Program-made: the position numbers and the translations under genes
DNA from: Dicyema japonicum
Taxonomy: Eukaryota; Dicyemida; Rhombozoa; Dicyemidae
Length of the DNA stretch: 64,000 bases
Assembly: GCA_011109175.1 (NCBI GenBank)
Contig: RDEW01000011.1
Location: forward strand, 630,374 to 694,373
Direction of reading: 5' to 3'
Shown: piece by piece, positions 9,416 to 20,109 of the stretch
Layout of the letters: the number at the start of each line of letters is the position of its first letter
Numbering within the stretch: position 1 is the first letter of the stretch
Notes under the pieces: generated by a model
The model's database searches: none
What the model was told of the DNA's origin: nothing
What the model saw: the letters and a program-made list of their open reading frames with translations, nothing else

Positions 9416-10359
9416 TTGATGGAAGCCCAACTAATGCTTTCCGGCGATGTGAACCCCAATCCTGGACTTCGAAAACCCATTATTTTGATTCAACTAAACA
9501 TAAATGGAGTGAAAGGGAAAATCCTCGAACTCAGAAACCTTTTAAAAATGTATAATACCGACATTTGCCTACTCCAAGAAACAAGACTGACTCCGTCTTC
9601 TTCCACTCCCGTCTTTCCAAACTATCACGTCATCAGACGCGACCGCCCAGCTGGGCGGGGTGGTGGACTGTCTACCCTTATCAAAAAAGAAATTCCGTAC
9701 GCAAACGAAACTTTTGTCAACTTCAAGTCTCCCGTCGAATATATTGTATTTCAGTCAAGACAAGCATCGGAAACATAAACATATTGAATGTGTATGTGCC
9801 ACCGCCCAACACATGCCCCAAGGATTTCAGGTTCTACCTGTCAGACATCGACAAATCAAAAAATAAATTACTTTATGGAGACTTGAACGCAAAGCATTTG
9901 ATACGGTTCAAGAACCAACCATGCGATGTCAGAGGAAACCAATTGTTATCGAATCTGGATGACCTGATAATATTAAACAACCCTACATTCAATACAAGAA
10001 CTCCCTACAGAGCGAATGACAGGACATCGTCCCCCGATCTCACTCTTGCCTCACCAAACATCGCAACATTAACAAAATGGACAGTGCCATACGAGACCAG
10101 CAGTGACCATAATCCCGTTATGATTACGTTTGAAGGAAGAGTGTCAATTGTAAAGAAACCTGTTTTATTTACCGACTACAAAAATGTCTACTGGGAAAAG
10201 TTCTCAAATTTTGTCGACTATTATCTACTTGACTTTCATTTATCCAATTTCAACTTATCGATAAAAGTACTACACTATTTTAATAGAATGGTACGCGAGG
10301 GAATGAAAATTTGTATTAAAAGAAAGCCACTGACCTCAAGAAAGCCGATCCACTCATAA
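9416..10359 (+). pseudogene. APE endonuclease domain with 2A-like motif
   Basis: Frame 1 (9416-9778) begins near LMLSGDVNPNPGL, the 2A/leader motif common at the start of invertebrate CR1/L2-type ORF2 proteins, except that the last residue is L rather than P. It continues with IQLNING, CLLQETRL and RDRPAGRGGG. After a shift near 9.76 kb the second frame carries NVYVPP, LLYGDLNAKH, SPDLTLAS and SSDHNPVMITF, the remaining catalytic motifs of the APE fold. Basic linker sequence follows beyond 10360 in other frames. Confidence 0.82.
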
Positions 10360-10574
10360 AAGAAAGAAATACTTAAAAAGCCTCCAAAAACAATCCTGGG
10401 AAACAAGATTGAGAATTCGTAAATTAGAAAGAGAGATCAGGAACAGTGCAAAGAAACAAGAGAAAGTTTGGAAAAACCTCATGTCTATTCTAAACAAGCA
10501 GAACTCCCTTACAAAAATGTGGAAAAACACTTAGAAGCTTTAGTAACGCTGACAACCCGGCCACATGTGATAAA

Positions 10575-11735
10575 ATGGAAAACAAGATCTTCCTAAACAA
10601 ACTTATCAAGTACTACTCCTCCACGAGTTTCATCCCTCACAAGAAATTCGAAGGTCCATCCATCTTAGCCCTCAAACCTAAAAGAGCCACCTCCCCGATT
10701 GTCCTCTCTGTGGATAACGTACAGAATATGGTCAAGGGTCAAAAGTCGACTTATTCCTGTGGTCCGGACGGAATCCCTGCAATAGTTCTGAAAAACATAG
10801 GCCCCTATGCTATCATGGCCCTCACCAAAATTTTCAACTTTTCAATCAACGAAAATTGTATTCCTGATGCACCTTTTCAACACGGATTCAGAAAGGGACA
10901 CTCCACAGAAACGCATCTTACATGCCTTACAAATTTCATCAAGGATGGACTAAAGCGCAAACCTCATCAGAAGTCTTTGTTATGCTCCATCGATATTGAA
11001 AAAGCTTTCGACACTGTCCCAAGAAAGCTTTTGACAAGGAAGATCTTTAAGTCAAAAATTTCAAAAAACCTGAAAATCTGGATCGCTAATTTCCTAAATG
11101 GAAGAAGAGGGAGAGTAACTGCTGGAAAAACTAGATCAGTGACCAAGTTCCTTCCAAATGGGGTCCCTCAAGGATCTCCACTTTCACCACACCTATTCAA
11201 CCTATTCTTAAATGATATGCCCTCATTTACCAGTGACGATACTCTGGTTCTGACATATGCGGATGATATAATCGTCTCAGTCAAAGACCAGTGCGTTAAT
11301 ACTGCAGTTTACCGGATACAAGCTTCATTGGACGATCTGAACTGTTGGCTCGTTAAGAACATTCTACATACAAGTCCCGAAAAGTCTTATACAACAATTT
11401 TCACAACAAACAGAAGATTGACAAACTCCGCTCCATGTGTAACCATAAATGGAAACTCAATCCGCACGACCAACTCGGTCAAGATACTGAGCGTAACTTA
11501 CGACCCACTCTTGACCTTTAGCAAACACATCGACAACGTCATCTCTTCGGCACAACGAAAGCTAAATTTTGTTAAAACACTCCTTGGACAATATAATGGG
11601 TGTTTCAACACAAATTTGGACTCGCTCTACGTGCAGTATTTTCAACCGTCTCTAACTTACGGGTGTGCTGCATGGGGAACCAACCTATCAAACAGAAATA
11701 TAGAAAAAATCAAAAAATGGCCAGTAAGGCTTTGA
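10575..11735 (+). pseudogene. APE-type retrotransposon reverse transcriptase, internally deleted
   Basis: 386 codons. Motifs in order: YSCGPDGIPAIVLKNIG, FQHGFRKGHSTETHL, LLCSIDIEKAFDTV (A), NGVPQGSPLSPHLFNLF (B), LTYADDIIVSV (C, YADD intact) and WLVKNILHTSPEKS (D region). Between SINENCIPD and APFQHGF (near 10,867) about 50 codons normally present in this family are missing in frame; the homologous segment is intact in the copy at 36.4-36.6 kb. The frame ends at 11735, and C-terminal residues continue in another frame to about 11881. Confidence 0.85.
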
Positions 11736-12004
11736 AAAAGTTTTCTTGGACACCTCTAAACCCTACACCTTTTGAGGAATTAGTAAGGAAAATCGGAGCC
11801 TTACTACTTTCCAAAAAATTAGAAACCCCCGCCCAATCCGGAAATGCGTTGGAACCCGGGAACAACACCGAGCAAGAATGAGATGGCTGAGCGAGGTGGT
11901 CGGAATCACCTGACGTCCATGTAGTTATTTAATTTGTCGGTGATTTTTGGTTTTTAATAATAATATGGGTCACCCCTCATGATTGCGAGCCCAATGTTCT
12001 GAAA

Positions 12005-12230
12005 GAGTCATCATATCATTATATATTCCCCCTTCCTCAGCTCTGAAAGCTTCCCAATCGACCTGATAAACTTTACTGTGCTGGATCCAAGCACGCCAGA
12101 CGTCTCAACGGAGATCGGTTGGAAGGTGAACCGATCCCTAATGCTACGGTATTTCCTCATTTTAAAATTGAAGGATCGAAAGCCAGATGAGATTTTATTT
12201 ATCAGTGTATCCAACGGTCTTGGAGTACCT
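12005..12230 (-). mobile_element. RLE retrotransposon 3' fragment, divergent subfamily
   Basis: The minus frame reads MRKYRSIRDRFTFQPISVE, then TSGVLGSSTVKFIRSIGKL. This matches the post-nuclease tail of the RLE family (RDRFAFYPIVVETTGGISG in the 6.3-kb copy) but is clearly divergent. It is 5'-truncated, as is usual for such insertions. Confidence 0.75.
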
Positions 12231-13919
12231 TAGTGGGTCGTCTATCTATAACAATGGTCTGTGGGATAGATTCCTCCGTCATCTATTTGGTCGGAAGGTT
12301 CGTAGTCCTCAGTTCAGATCCTTTATTGATTCCTTAATTAGTGTGGAGGCATGTGGCTACCTGACTCACAAGTCTTCTATTGGCGGGACCTAATCAAAAG
12401 GATCATTTGCTCTTTCTCACTTCATTGACCATTCCACGGGCGTTCCGAGTCAATCGATCCAAATTGCTTGCGGTGTCTGGAAACCTACACATGACTCGTT
12501 ATGATTAGACCACCTGTTTCAAATGTGGAACTCTTGATCTTATTTGGGAGAGAACACACAAGACCTTTTGAGACAATAGTGTGAACTTTATAATGAAGAA
12601 CATTGTCAGCCATTCTGTAAGTCCTCGAATTCCATTCAAGAGAGGCGAATCGATATAAGAAATAAATGTCCTCGATCATCCTAATATTGACTGTAATGAG
12701 AACTAGTAGTAGTGATTCCAGTAAGTTAAGCGAGTAGTTCCCGGGGGTAAACGCGTCAAAGCAGAAATAACGGAAAGAATGGAATTTTATTTGAGGAGAC
12801 GGTTTAATTAAAGTGTGATTTCTTCAACATGGGAGTTTCCATGTCTATTAAATGATTCAAATTCAAGGACATTGTAGGCAAGCAACTGGCACAAACGTCT
12901 AAAAGACTTTTTGACTGTATTGGCAACAACTCTGGAATAAAATATACTGTTTTAGTGAGCTTTCTGAGGTCATACTGGTATGTCTCCGATTAAACTTTCA
13001 CTTGGGATCAAGATGGTCTCCATTCCGAAGATCTTGTTGAGCAATTTCAGCTAGTCTAAATGTGAGAGCCAACGACCTCGAATTAGAATAATCGAGTCTT
13101 CTCATTAATTACTGTACTGTCCTCTCCCAACTACAGCACAATGGGGAATTCCCTAAATCCATCTAGACCCCCATTTCGCAAATAACTGTTATTAAATTTG
13201 GGGTTATTCACGACATCTTTCTTTTCAAAATCCTGCCCAACCTCCACCAGTGAGGTTTATTTCCGATAAAAGTTATCATTAATAAACAATTTCCTCAAAG
13301 ACTCTTCGTAGATCTAGTCGTAACATTTGGCAGATATAGGGCGTTGTCTACTAAAGGCTGAGACCAACTACATTGATTGATGACTGAGACCAACAAATAT
13401 AATCAACGAACTAATAAAATCACGTGGTGGAACGTCATTCCTTGAACACTCCGTATTTTTTTATATTGAATTATGATGAGATTCTCATACTCGAATTGAT
13501 CCCCAAAATCTCGACTTTTTCTGACTTGGGGACTGGTCCCTTGTGGCCTCTAGCCAGGCCTTGGTTTCATACAAATCGACTGCGGGCAAACAGATTTACA
13601 CACTAACTTACTAATTAATTTTTGAATCTCATTTTCTTCTAAAGGGGATAGACTGATTTCCAGCCTAAAAAAATTCGCATCACTGTAGTTCTTTTTCTGG
13701 AGTCAGGTCACCGACGTCGGCACACTCGCCTAGAGACACGGCAGACAAGGCGGAATATGAATCCTGTCAGGAAAACTTCATTTATCAATAGTAACTTCCA
13801 GGGTCACGGGAAAGATGACTGACGGCTTTCTCTCTAAGATGGTCGAAAGATCACTTCGAAGAGATGCGACAGAGACTCAAAATGACATTGATCAGAAGAA
13901 CTCTCACGCGATCCTGCTA
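12231..13919. other. Mostly unassigned; possible host exons on minus strand
   Basis: A SINE-tail-like block (AAAAGGATCATTTGCTC) lies near 12394. Minus-strand candidates are an ATG-initiated 64-codon frame at 12485-12679 (MIEDIYFLYRF...), and at about 12.79-13.0 kb a frame ending LLKKSHFN-like with FIPELLPIQSKSLLDVCASC upstream, which looks protein-coding in composition. I could not join these with GT...AG mini-introns in a consistent frame, so no gene is called. Confidence 0.3.
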
Positions 13920-14590
13920 ACGACTTCGTTCAAGGTCATGTGTTTAGGAAACCTGCCTGCACTCTTCCTGCATGAAAGAGGGTGTAGGCCAAAACAGTCG
14001 ATCAGGTCTCCGCGTCGGCACGGATGTGGAATACAGACTTTTAATCCCAGTCGTAGTGAGATCTCAATACGGACGCATTTGTCATCTAGAAAACTCCATT
14101 GGGAATAGTGTTGAGCCAGGCACCGCTCTCGGAAAACGCCCCCGACAACTAACAGGAACGGCGTTGTTGGTTAGATGACACCAGAAGATCTTCAAAAGAC
14201 TTTCGGCATACAGAGAACATGGAAGATAAGGAAAGATGGGGAAAACTGATAGGTACGGCTCCAGGCCTCACGAGCCATACCGGAATCCTGGTCAGTAGAG
14301 AATTCAGGAAGGGAATGTAGAATCCTCTTGACAAGGGTGTTACAGGTCATTAACGAGAGATATGCAAGGAGAAAAAATTACAAAGGGTAGTGAATTCCAA
14401 GCCCTCCGTGTCTACCCGGCAGTGTGGTCTGCTTCCATGAGTAATCCTCAAACCGGACGTTGAAGATACGTTCCGCTTTTGAACAGAAGATTCCGTCAAT
14501 CTGTGCGAGTTGGTCACATTGGGTGAAATAAGGAGCAGTCACCAGGACATATGCAAGCCTCTGTACGTCGGGTGACATATTCACCCAAAA
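13920..14590 (-). mobile_element. RLE retrotransposon fragment (thumb to CCHC)
   Basis: The reverse complement contains thumb sequence (FNVRFEDYSWKQTTLPGRHG, then GLGI) at 14380-14480. Toward 13930 it matches the CCHC-to-linker DNA of the 6.3-kb copy (tcttgggaatcgtcctgcac region). It is heavily mutated, with several frame breaks, and truncated at both ends. Confidence 0.75.
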
Positions 14591-15592
14591 TGGAAAACCA
14601 CCAGAAAAACGGTGTTATTGAAAATGTGTCGGTTCCGAGAGTAACATCAGGAAAAGATGAGAATATTGCTGAGAGAAGTCGAGATCACCTGATGGCCTTT
14701 TCCTATTAATTAGTGTTTACCCGGTGCGTCATCGGATCCAACCAACTCAAGAGACGCCCAATGCCTGTCCGGCATTTAAAAGGATTCATATCAACATTCA
14801 ACATGAGACTATTTCGCTCCCATTATGGCATCTACCTCAACCTCTCTGACATGTCATTTATGCTATTGTGTTTGATGAGGAATTAGTTAGTCTGGTTTTA
14901 CCCTTGGTCTTTGGAATAATTTGATTTAAATTTCATCCAACAGCCTAAAAAATTTTCCGAGTATACATGGCCTTCACGGCGTAAATGTGGGAATCCCCCT
15001 ATAGCTTTTTCCGCCCTTTCATGGAAGTCATTAATTAATCTTTACATTTGCCAGATGTCAAATCTAACGTGCCAGTAATTATATTGCTTGTTTAATCAAT
15101 TTAGTTTGACTGATCAATGATTGCACTGAATTTAGCCCATTTTGTGCCTTATAGTACTTTTTTACATCAACTCCCATTAATGGTGTACTTCTGTGTCCAC
15201 AATCCCCACCAAACTTACAATAATCGTTTTAATAACAGATCAAGCGTGAATACAAATGAGTCGAGATCTGCCGACATTCGCTGTGGTAGTTGCGGAAAAC
15301 GGTAGGATCGCTGGTTGACCGTTCTAAAAGAATTCGGAAATTGTCACAAACTGGGATCACCTAATTAGCGGGTTTAACACATTGGTGGTTTGGGGGTAGT
15401 AAATAAATAGGGGGTTAATTATTCTCATTATTGAATTTTGGCGTCAAATCTTGAAACAAGAGGAAATTAAGTTCCCCAATTATCAATATTCAAGAGTATT
15501 GGCTGAAATTGCCTATATAAATGGGGGGATCCCAATTTAGTTCCCTAGTATGGTACATTGGTTGTAATATGAATGAGTGAAACCGTGTAAAG
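14591..15592. other. Repeat debris, no gene seen
   Basis: A SINE-body fragment (GACGCCCAATGCCTGTCCGG) sits near 14752. A 3' end of the APE-type family (GGGATCACCTAATTAGCGGG) lies near 15355, followed by an AT-rich tail. No host exon is recognised. Confidence 0.4.
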
Positions 15593-16077
15593 TCAAAAAA
15601 TGTTACAAAAACTCCATTTTTTATTTCCCTCGTAATTTAATAACTTTTGGTAGTTCTGATGTGCTTCACTGAGGACAGTATTCCTCACAAAACAGTAGAA
15701 GATATGATCGACGACATCAGTGTGGTTGTATTGGAGGAAGTCTGACGGATTAATCAGGTGCATCTCCCGGTTTACTAACTCTGATATATGTTCTTGTGAT
15801 CTTCTACCCTCGCACACACTTATGGCCTCTTCAATGATTTTACTCACCTCCGTGCCATTACTTTTATCATTCTGGCTGACCTAAAGTCAATACGTGGACA
15901 TACAATTATGTTAATGTTGTTCACAATGTTCCGGGTTTGTACGCTCGCTTCCTCGCTGTGAAGATCCTCCAATGCTCGGATTAGATGTTTGGTCAACTCC
16001 TCATAGCTCTTATCCACCATAAAGGTAATAATTCTGTTTATGGATATTTTAATCTCATCAATCAGCTTATCATTCAT
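15593..16077 (-). CDS. Hypothetical host protein, one mini-intron
   Basis: Not recognised. Exon 1 is 15848-16077 (ATG at 16077) and exon 2 is 15593-15818, joined over a 29-nt GT...AG intron (15819-15847) to give 151 aa. The sequence is helical and charged, for example YEELTKHLIRALEDLHSEEA and a later SELVNREMHLINPSDFL block. The latter faintly recalls dynamin-family stalks (a V..E..YINT.H.DF motif), but no GTPase domain is present nearby, so this is only a suggestion. Upstream exons cannot be excluded. Confidence 0.45.
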
Positions 16078-17128
16078 CGTCGGAATAACGCTAATTCTCT
16101 TATTATAAGCCACACCGCTGTAACGCTACTTGATTATGCTTCATTGTGAATATTTGTAAACCCACGTGCCCCATGAGAAATTCTTGTATACTATTAATGA
16201 GGGAGAAATAAGGTTTTTTCATTCCGGGTCAGTAAAGCATACATTTCTAGGTTTAGGTAGAAAAGGTCAGTTTAGAAGAATGCCGAGATCAAGGCTATCA
16301 GGAAGTGTGACGGAACAGTGGTCACTGAAGAGAAACGATTACCACCAAACACTCTGGAAGCTTTAATTCGTTTGAACGGTAGGGGTGCTCGTTACACCTT
16401 GACCGATAAGTTTTCAGCCCATCACGAACTTGTGGACTCAAGGGAGAAAAATTGATCTCGATTGAAGGCTCTGGTGGGACTTTGTTGGGATCACTTAGAT
16501 CTGATCTTTACTTGTTGTCTATGGAATAAATCCATTCATCTAAGAGGAAATCAGTGAATTTTTGGTTAATTAATAATTTTCAGTGGTTTTCTACAAAACA
16601 ATGTTCTAGTAGAGAAAGAAATGATGATTACTTTTTCCAGATCATTGGTATGTAGCATGTATTTGTGGAGAAGATCCTTGAGCCCACAAGTCCGCTGGGA
16701 CCAAGATGTTTCAAATTGATTGTACAAACTCCATCAGGGCCATTAGAACCGCGTACTTTGCTCGTTTTGACCTCTCCGCCTTCTCAGCAGCAGATCAAGC
16801 TCCAGAGGCACTCTGATATAGGTTGCAAGGGACGAATGCGTCGGTTTAGGTGACGTCTCAGACAAGAGTTTCCCGGCCTCAAAAGATAAGATGTTCATCT
16901 CACCTTGGTGTTTCCTGTGTGAAGTTGACGATAGATTGTCCTTTCAGATGTCTCCTTTCACGAATGGGATTCAAGTTTCCCGGTTAAAGTATGGATTGTA
17001 ATCCCGGATTTTGGGAGTGAACTTTTTTGTCAGCTGAGAGTTAATTGACTGAGAGTATGGTCAACTAGTAGGTTAGTTACCCCGACCTTAGTAACTATAG
17101 AACTACTCTTGTGGTCAGAACAAAATGT
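16078..17128. other. Unassigned; one coding-looking frame
   Basis: A plus frame at 16166-16366 reads YTINEGEIRFFHSGS, then KHTFLGLGRKGQFRRMPR, ending before a GAAGCTTTAATTC block. Its composition looks like protein, probably from a mobile element, but I cannot name it. An open frame at 16665-16853 has no recognisable features. Confidence 0.25.
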
Positions 17129-17475
17129 TTAAACTGAATGACGATGGGCATTCAATTTGGTTTTGTCGTCGGTGGTTCTACGGAATGGCGTTAGGATCAT
17201 GCGTATCCTAGATTCGTAACTTATCAGTATTCTCTTGGGAGATGAAAAACGAAGACTAAGTTGTTTGATCCCCATGTAGCGTTTTTCATCCATAAAAACC
17301 CTTTCCAAATTCCGAAGCTCTTTCACAGTTTGAGATGTTTTACCCCTACAAGCACATCGACATACTTCTCTCTATACAGGGTTTTCAAAACACTGAGAAG
17401 TGCGTCACATAATGAAGAAATTTTAACATCTAGACAAGAATTGCTCACATTTAATGCCACGTGACCATGTCGCTC
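17129..17475 (-). CDS. Hypothetical host protein (C-terminal exons)
   Basis: Two minus-strand frames can be joined across a 20-nt GT...AG intron. The upstream one contains KISSLCDALLSVLKTLYREK and the downstream one KELRNLERVFMDEKRYMGIK and continues to a stop at 17129. The intron is a little shorter than others in the window and the start is not fixed, so the model is weak. The product is not recognised. Confidence 0.3.
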
Positions 17476-17662
17476 TATTTATTTTATATTTTCATAGTCA
17501 TCCCTAACTTTCTGTATTTTACTACTGTCAGAAAATCTTACAAATGAAAATAGACAAGTTATCATTCATTTGACTTTATAAATCGGAAATTTTGACCTAA
17601 AATTGACTTATTGACTTTCAAATTCTAAAGTTTTGACCTTTTTTGACTTTATGATAAATTTT

Positions 17663-18160
17663 TCTGGTTGAGGTGGTGACGACACCTCTATTGCACTATG
17701 TCTTATTTGTATTCCTTATCGACTTCCCCGTTCACTGTTCCAAAATTTTACTCCTTGTTTCCTGGTGGATTTCGACCCCTGAAAACGAATTGATTTTTCT
17801 TGGATCCCCGATCACTAGGAATGCTATAAAGCATGTACTCCTTGACAAAAAAACAACTCCTATGCGAATTGCTGGACAGATTACAGCATCTTGACTCACA
17901 CTCAGCACTATTCCTCATGAAAAGAAGTCTTAACATTCAGAGAATCGCCTATTTACTCAGGACAGGCCCGTACTATTCCAACTGGAGCAGCTTGAGCACT
18001 TTGAGCAAATATTTAATGTCAAATTCGATGATGCTGCATGGAAGCAAGCTACACTCCCAGTTAGATTTGGGGGTCTTGGAATCCGTCGTAGTGTTTCCAT
18101 GGTAACCAGAGATATACTACATAATGACTTTTTTTTTAACTATTATAAGAACAACATTTA
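17663..18160 (+). mobile_element. RTE-like 5' tip followed by RLE retrotransposon fragment
   Basis: 17663-17705 (GGTTGAGGTGGTGACGACAC) is the 5' terminal sequence of the RTE-like family seen at 46.66 kb. It is followed directly, from about 17740, by an RLE-family thumb region: LLDRLQHLDSHSALFLMKRS, then IAYLLRTGPYYS, then KQATLPVRFGGLGI in neighbouring frames. Both parts are truncated; the second ends near 18160 in a T-rich stretch. Confidence 0.65.
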
Positions 18161-18509
18161 ACTAATTCATTAATTCTAGGTGACGCCCAGTGCCAGGCCG
18201 GCACGAAAAAGGATCATTTGCTCTCCCCACTCCACTGGAGGGGTTTCCACAACTGCATGTAATAAACGTCTTACCTTTTATGCTGATTCCGGGTGGACTC
18301 TATTTCTGTAGAAGTGGAAATTGGATACACTTAATTAGTTGTTTACTTTAACTTCTTTCTCGGTGTATACGGGGTTAATAAATTAATAAATAAAATTAAT
18401 TAATTCTAAACAAAAAATTAATATAAACTGTATTTATTAAATGGATAACCTGATTTTTTTATTTTACAGCATGTATTTAGTGATTTTTTTTCTCAATTTA
18501 GCGGGTATA
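18161..18509. other. SINE fragment and AT-rich spacer
   Basis: 18180-18260 holds the SINE body GACGCCCAGTGCCAGGCCGG followed by GGATCATTTGCTCTCC and CCACTGGAG. The remainder is AT-rich with no gene. Confidence 0.45.
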
Positions 18510-18900
18510 TCAGATATCTTGTTGAATATGAAAAAATTAAACATAACTTATATGGAATCGATCCTGAAGATATAAGTACTCAGATGAGACGGAGAGTACG
18601 AGAAAATGCCTCAATCCCCCTGGACTTCGTAGATGATAATGCAGTCGAACCATAAGCGGGGGAAGGAGACTCCGGACCATGAAGGTCTGGCTTCGCTCTG
18701 GAGCAGAAGAAGAGAGGATCTGAATTGCGGGGTCCAAATTCGCGCAAGCCTGCCAATCAAAAGTCAGGTCTCTCAAGTGCGTGAACTGTGGCGAGGAAGG
18801 ACACAGGGCGAGCCATTCAATATGCTTTCTGTATCAAAAGGCTACGGAGAAGGTACTACAGGGGAGAAGGCAGGCGCCCTCCTCTGGATTGACTAGTGAT
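18510..18900 (+). pseudogene. Retrotransposon ORF1-like fragment with zinc knuckle
   Basis: One frame reads YIRYLVEYEKIKHNLYGIDP, then EDISTQMRRRVRENA, to a stop near 18651. A second frame over 18760-18890 has KCVNCGEEGHRASHSIC followed by YQKATEKVLQ. A CCHC knuckle followed by Y.KATEK is typical of ORF1 (nucleic-acid-binding) proteins of APE-type non-LTR elements. Which family it belongs to cannot be settled here. Confidence 0.5.
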
Positions 18901-19489
18901 GTAAGCGCCATCGTATGGTAAAAGGATATCCAAACGCGCTTAGGGATATTGCGTTGTGCTACAGAAAGGAAAATTTTATCTTTTTCAATTGCGGCGATAT
19001 TTTGTATAATGCTAATAGGCCTTTTTCAAGCATCTTGGAAATTTTGTAAATATTTGATTATTCATAACAACTGGTATGCGATCTTGTTATAATGGTCTCA
19101 GTTCCCTCATAGTTATATTTCAGATTAGAAAATTAATTAACATTTGCATCAAGTTTCTCAGGATGAAAAACTTAAAAAGATTTAACATTCTTAACACTTC
19201 ATTCTTTCATTTGTAAAGACCTCTTACACATAAGACATATAGGAAGTAATTTGTTATGCTCGTAAGGCAGGGGCCAACCGGTTGATCACGGCGAATTTTT
19301 TGGTCGATCGCAATTGATTTTTCTTTAAATTTTATTTTACGAAAGAGAAAGTAGAACAATTAAAAAATCTTTTTTCCCAACATATAACTTTGAGAAAATT
19401 TATTAATTCGTCCAAATGTGCAGCAATTACATCATTGCGTGTGACTCGCCTCCTCCCAAAACACAAAAAACCTTTCACAAATGGTAATA
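18901..19489. other. Intergenic AT-rich, no gene seen
   Basis: No domain-bearing frame or terminal repeat recognised before the Tigger left end at 19490. Confidence 0.45.
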
Positions 19490-19990
19490 CAGTAAACCCT
19501 CATTAATCCGAACCAAAAAAATTTCGATGTCTTTTGAATTGTGAAGGTATAAATATACTAATTTTATTGTAGTTAATATTTATGTTTTCATATATCAGAA
19601 TTAAAAAAATATAAAAAATTATTTAAAATCAAATATTATGCTTTATTTAATAAAGTCATAAATCGTTGTCTGTCTTTAATTCCTTTGAATTAACACTTCT
19701 AACTTCTTTATTGTATTAAAATTTTTCAATGTTTCAGATTCTATCATTTCTAAAAATTCATTGATTTTTGTTTTTTTCTATAACGTTAATTGCATTTAAT
19801 GATTCAATTGGCGAAAATTCTCTATTGTTCTCTCCATTTTCAGCATCAATAATTTCCTCGTCGACATTATAATCTTCACAAAAAATTGTAGTCGCATTCT
19901 CAAATCTTTGGTAAGTGGCACAACGCCACCTATGCCCTCAGACCACATCAGCGGTAGATCTGCTTGTCCTGAATCCACTGTGGCTCAATG
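19488..19990 (-). mobile_element. Tigger/pogo-like left end with transposase tail remnant
   Basis: After a TA dinucleotide the element begins CAGTAAACCCTCATTAATCC, a Tigger-type terminus. Minus-strand sequence at 19790-19890 encodes an acidic tail (DYNVDEEIIDAENGE). An almost identical left end and tail recur at 43.83 kb. No right terminal repeat was found before the RTE-like copy at 20.1 kb. Confidence 0.65.
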
Positions 19991-20109
19991 ACAGAAATTC
20001 ATTCACATGCTATTGCACACGATCCCACCACCAGAGCAAGGACCTTTCTTAGCGTATTGAGTAGGATGACTGGCGCAGGTTTTTCACAGGGTCCGCCCTC
20101 TTATTTGGT

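Larger units (their letters stand above)
9310..11965 (+). mobile_element. APE-type non-LTR retrotransposon with 2A-like leader
   Basis: Plus-strand order is 2A-like leader, exonuclease/endonuclease/phosphatase-type endonuclease, linker, RT, then a 3' UTR with GGAATCACCTGACG...TTAATAATAAT. The GATCACCTAATTAG-type 3' block recurs at several places in the window (near 15.35, 35.29, 37.65 and 57.51 kb), marking other insertions of the same family. Frame breaks near 9.76 and 10.36 kb and a deletion inside RT near 10.87 kb make it inactive. The 5' limit is estimated. The clade could be CR1/jockey-like; I cannot place it more exactly by eye. Confidence 0.82.
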
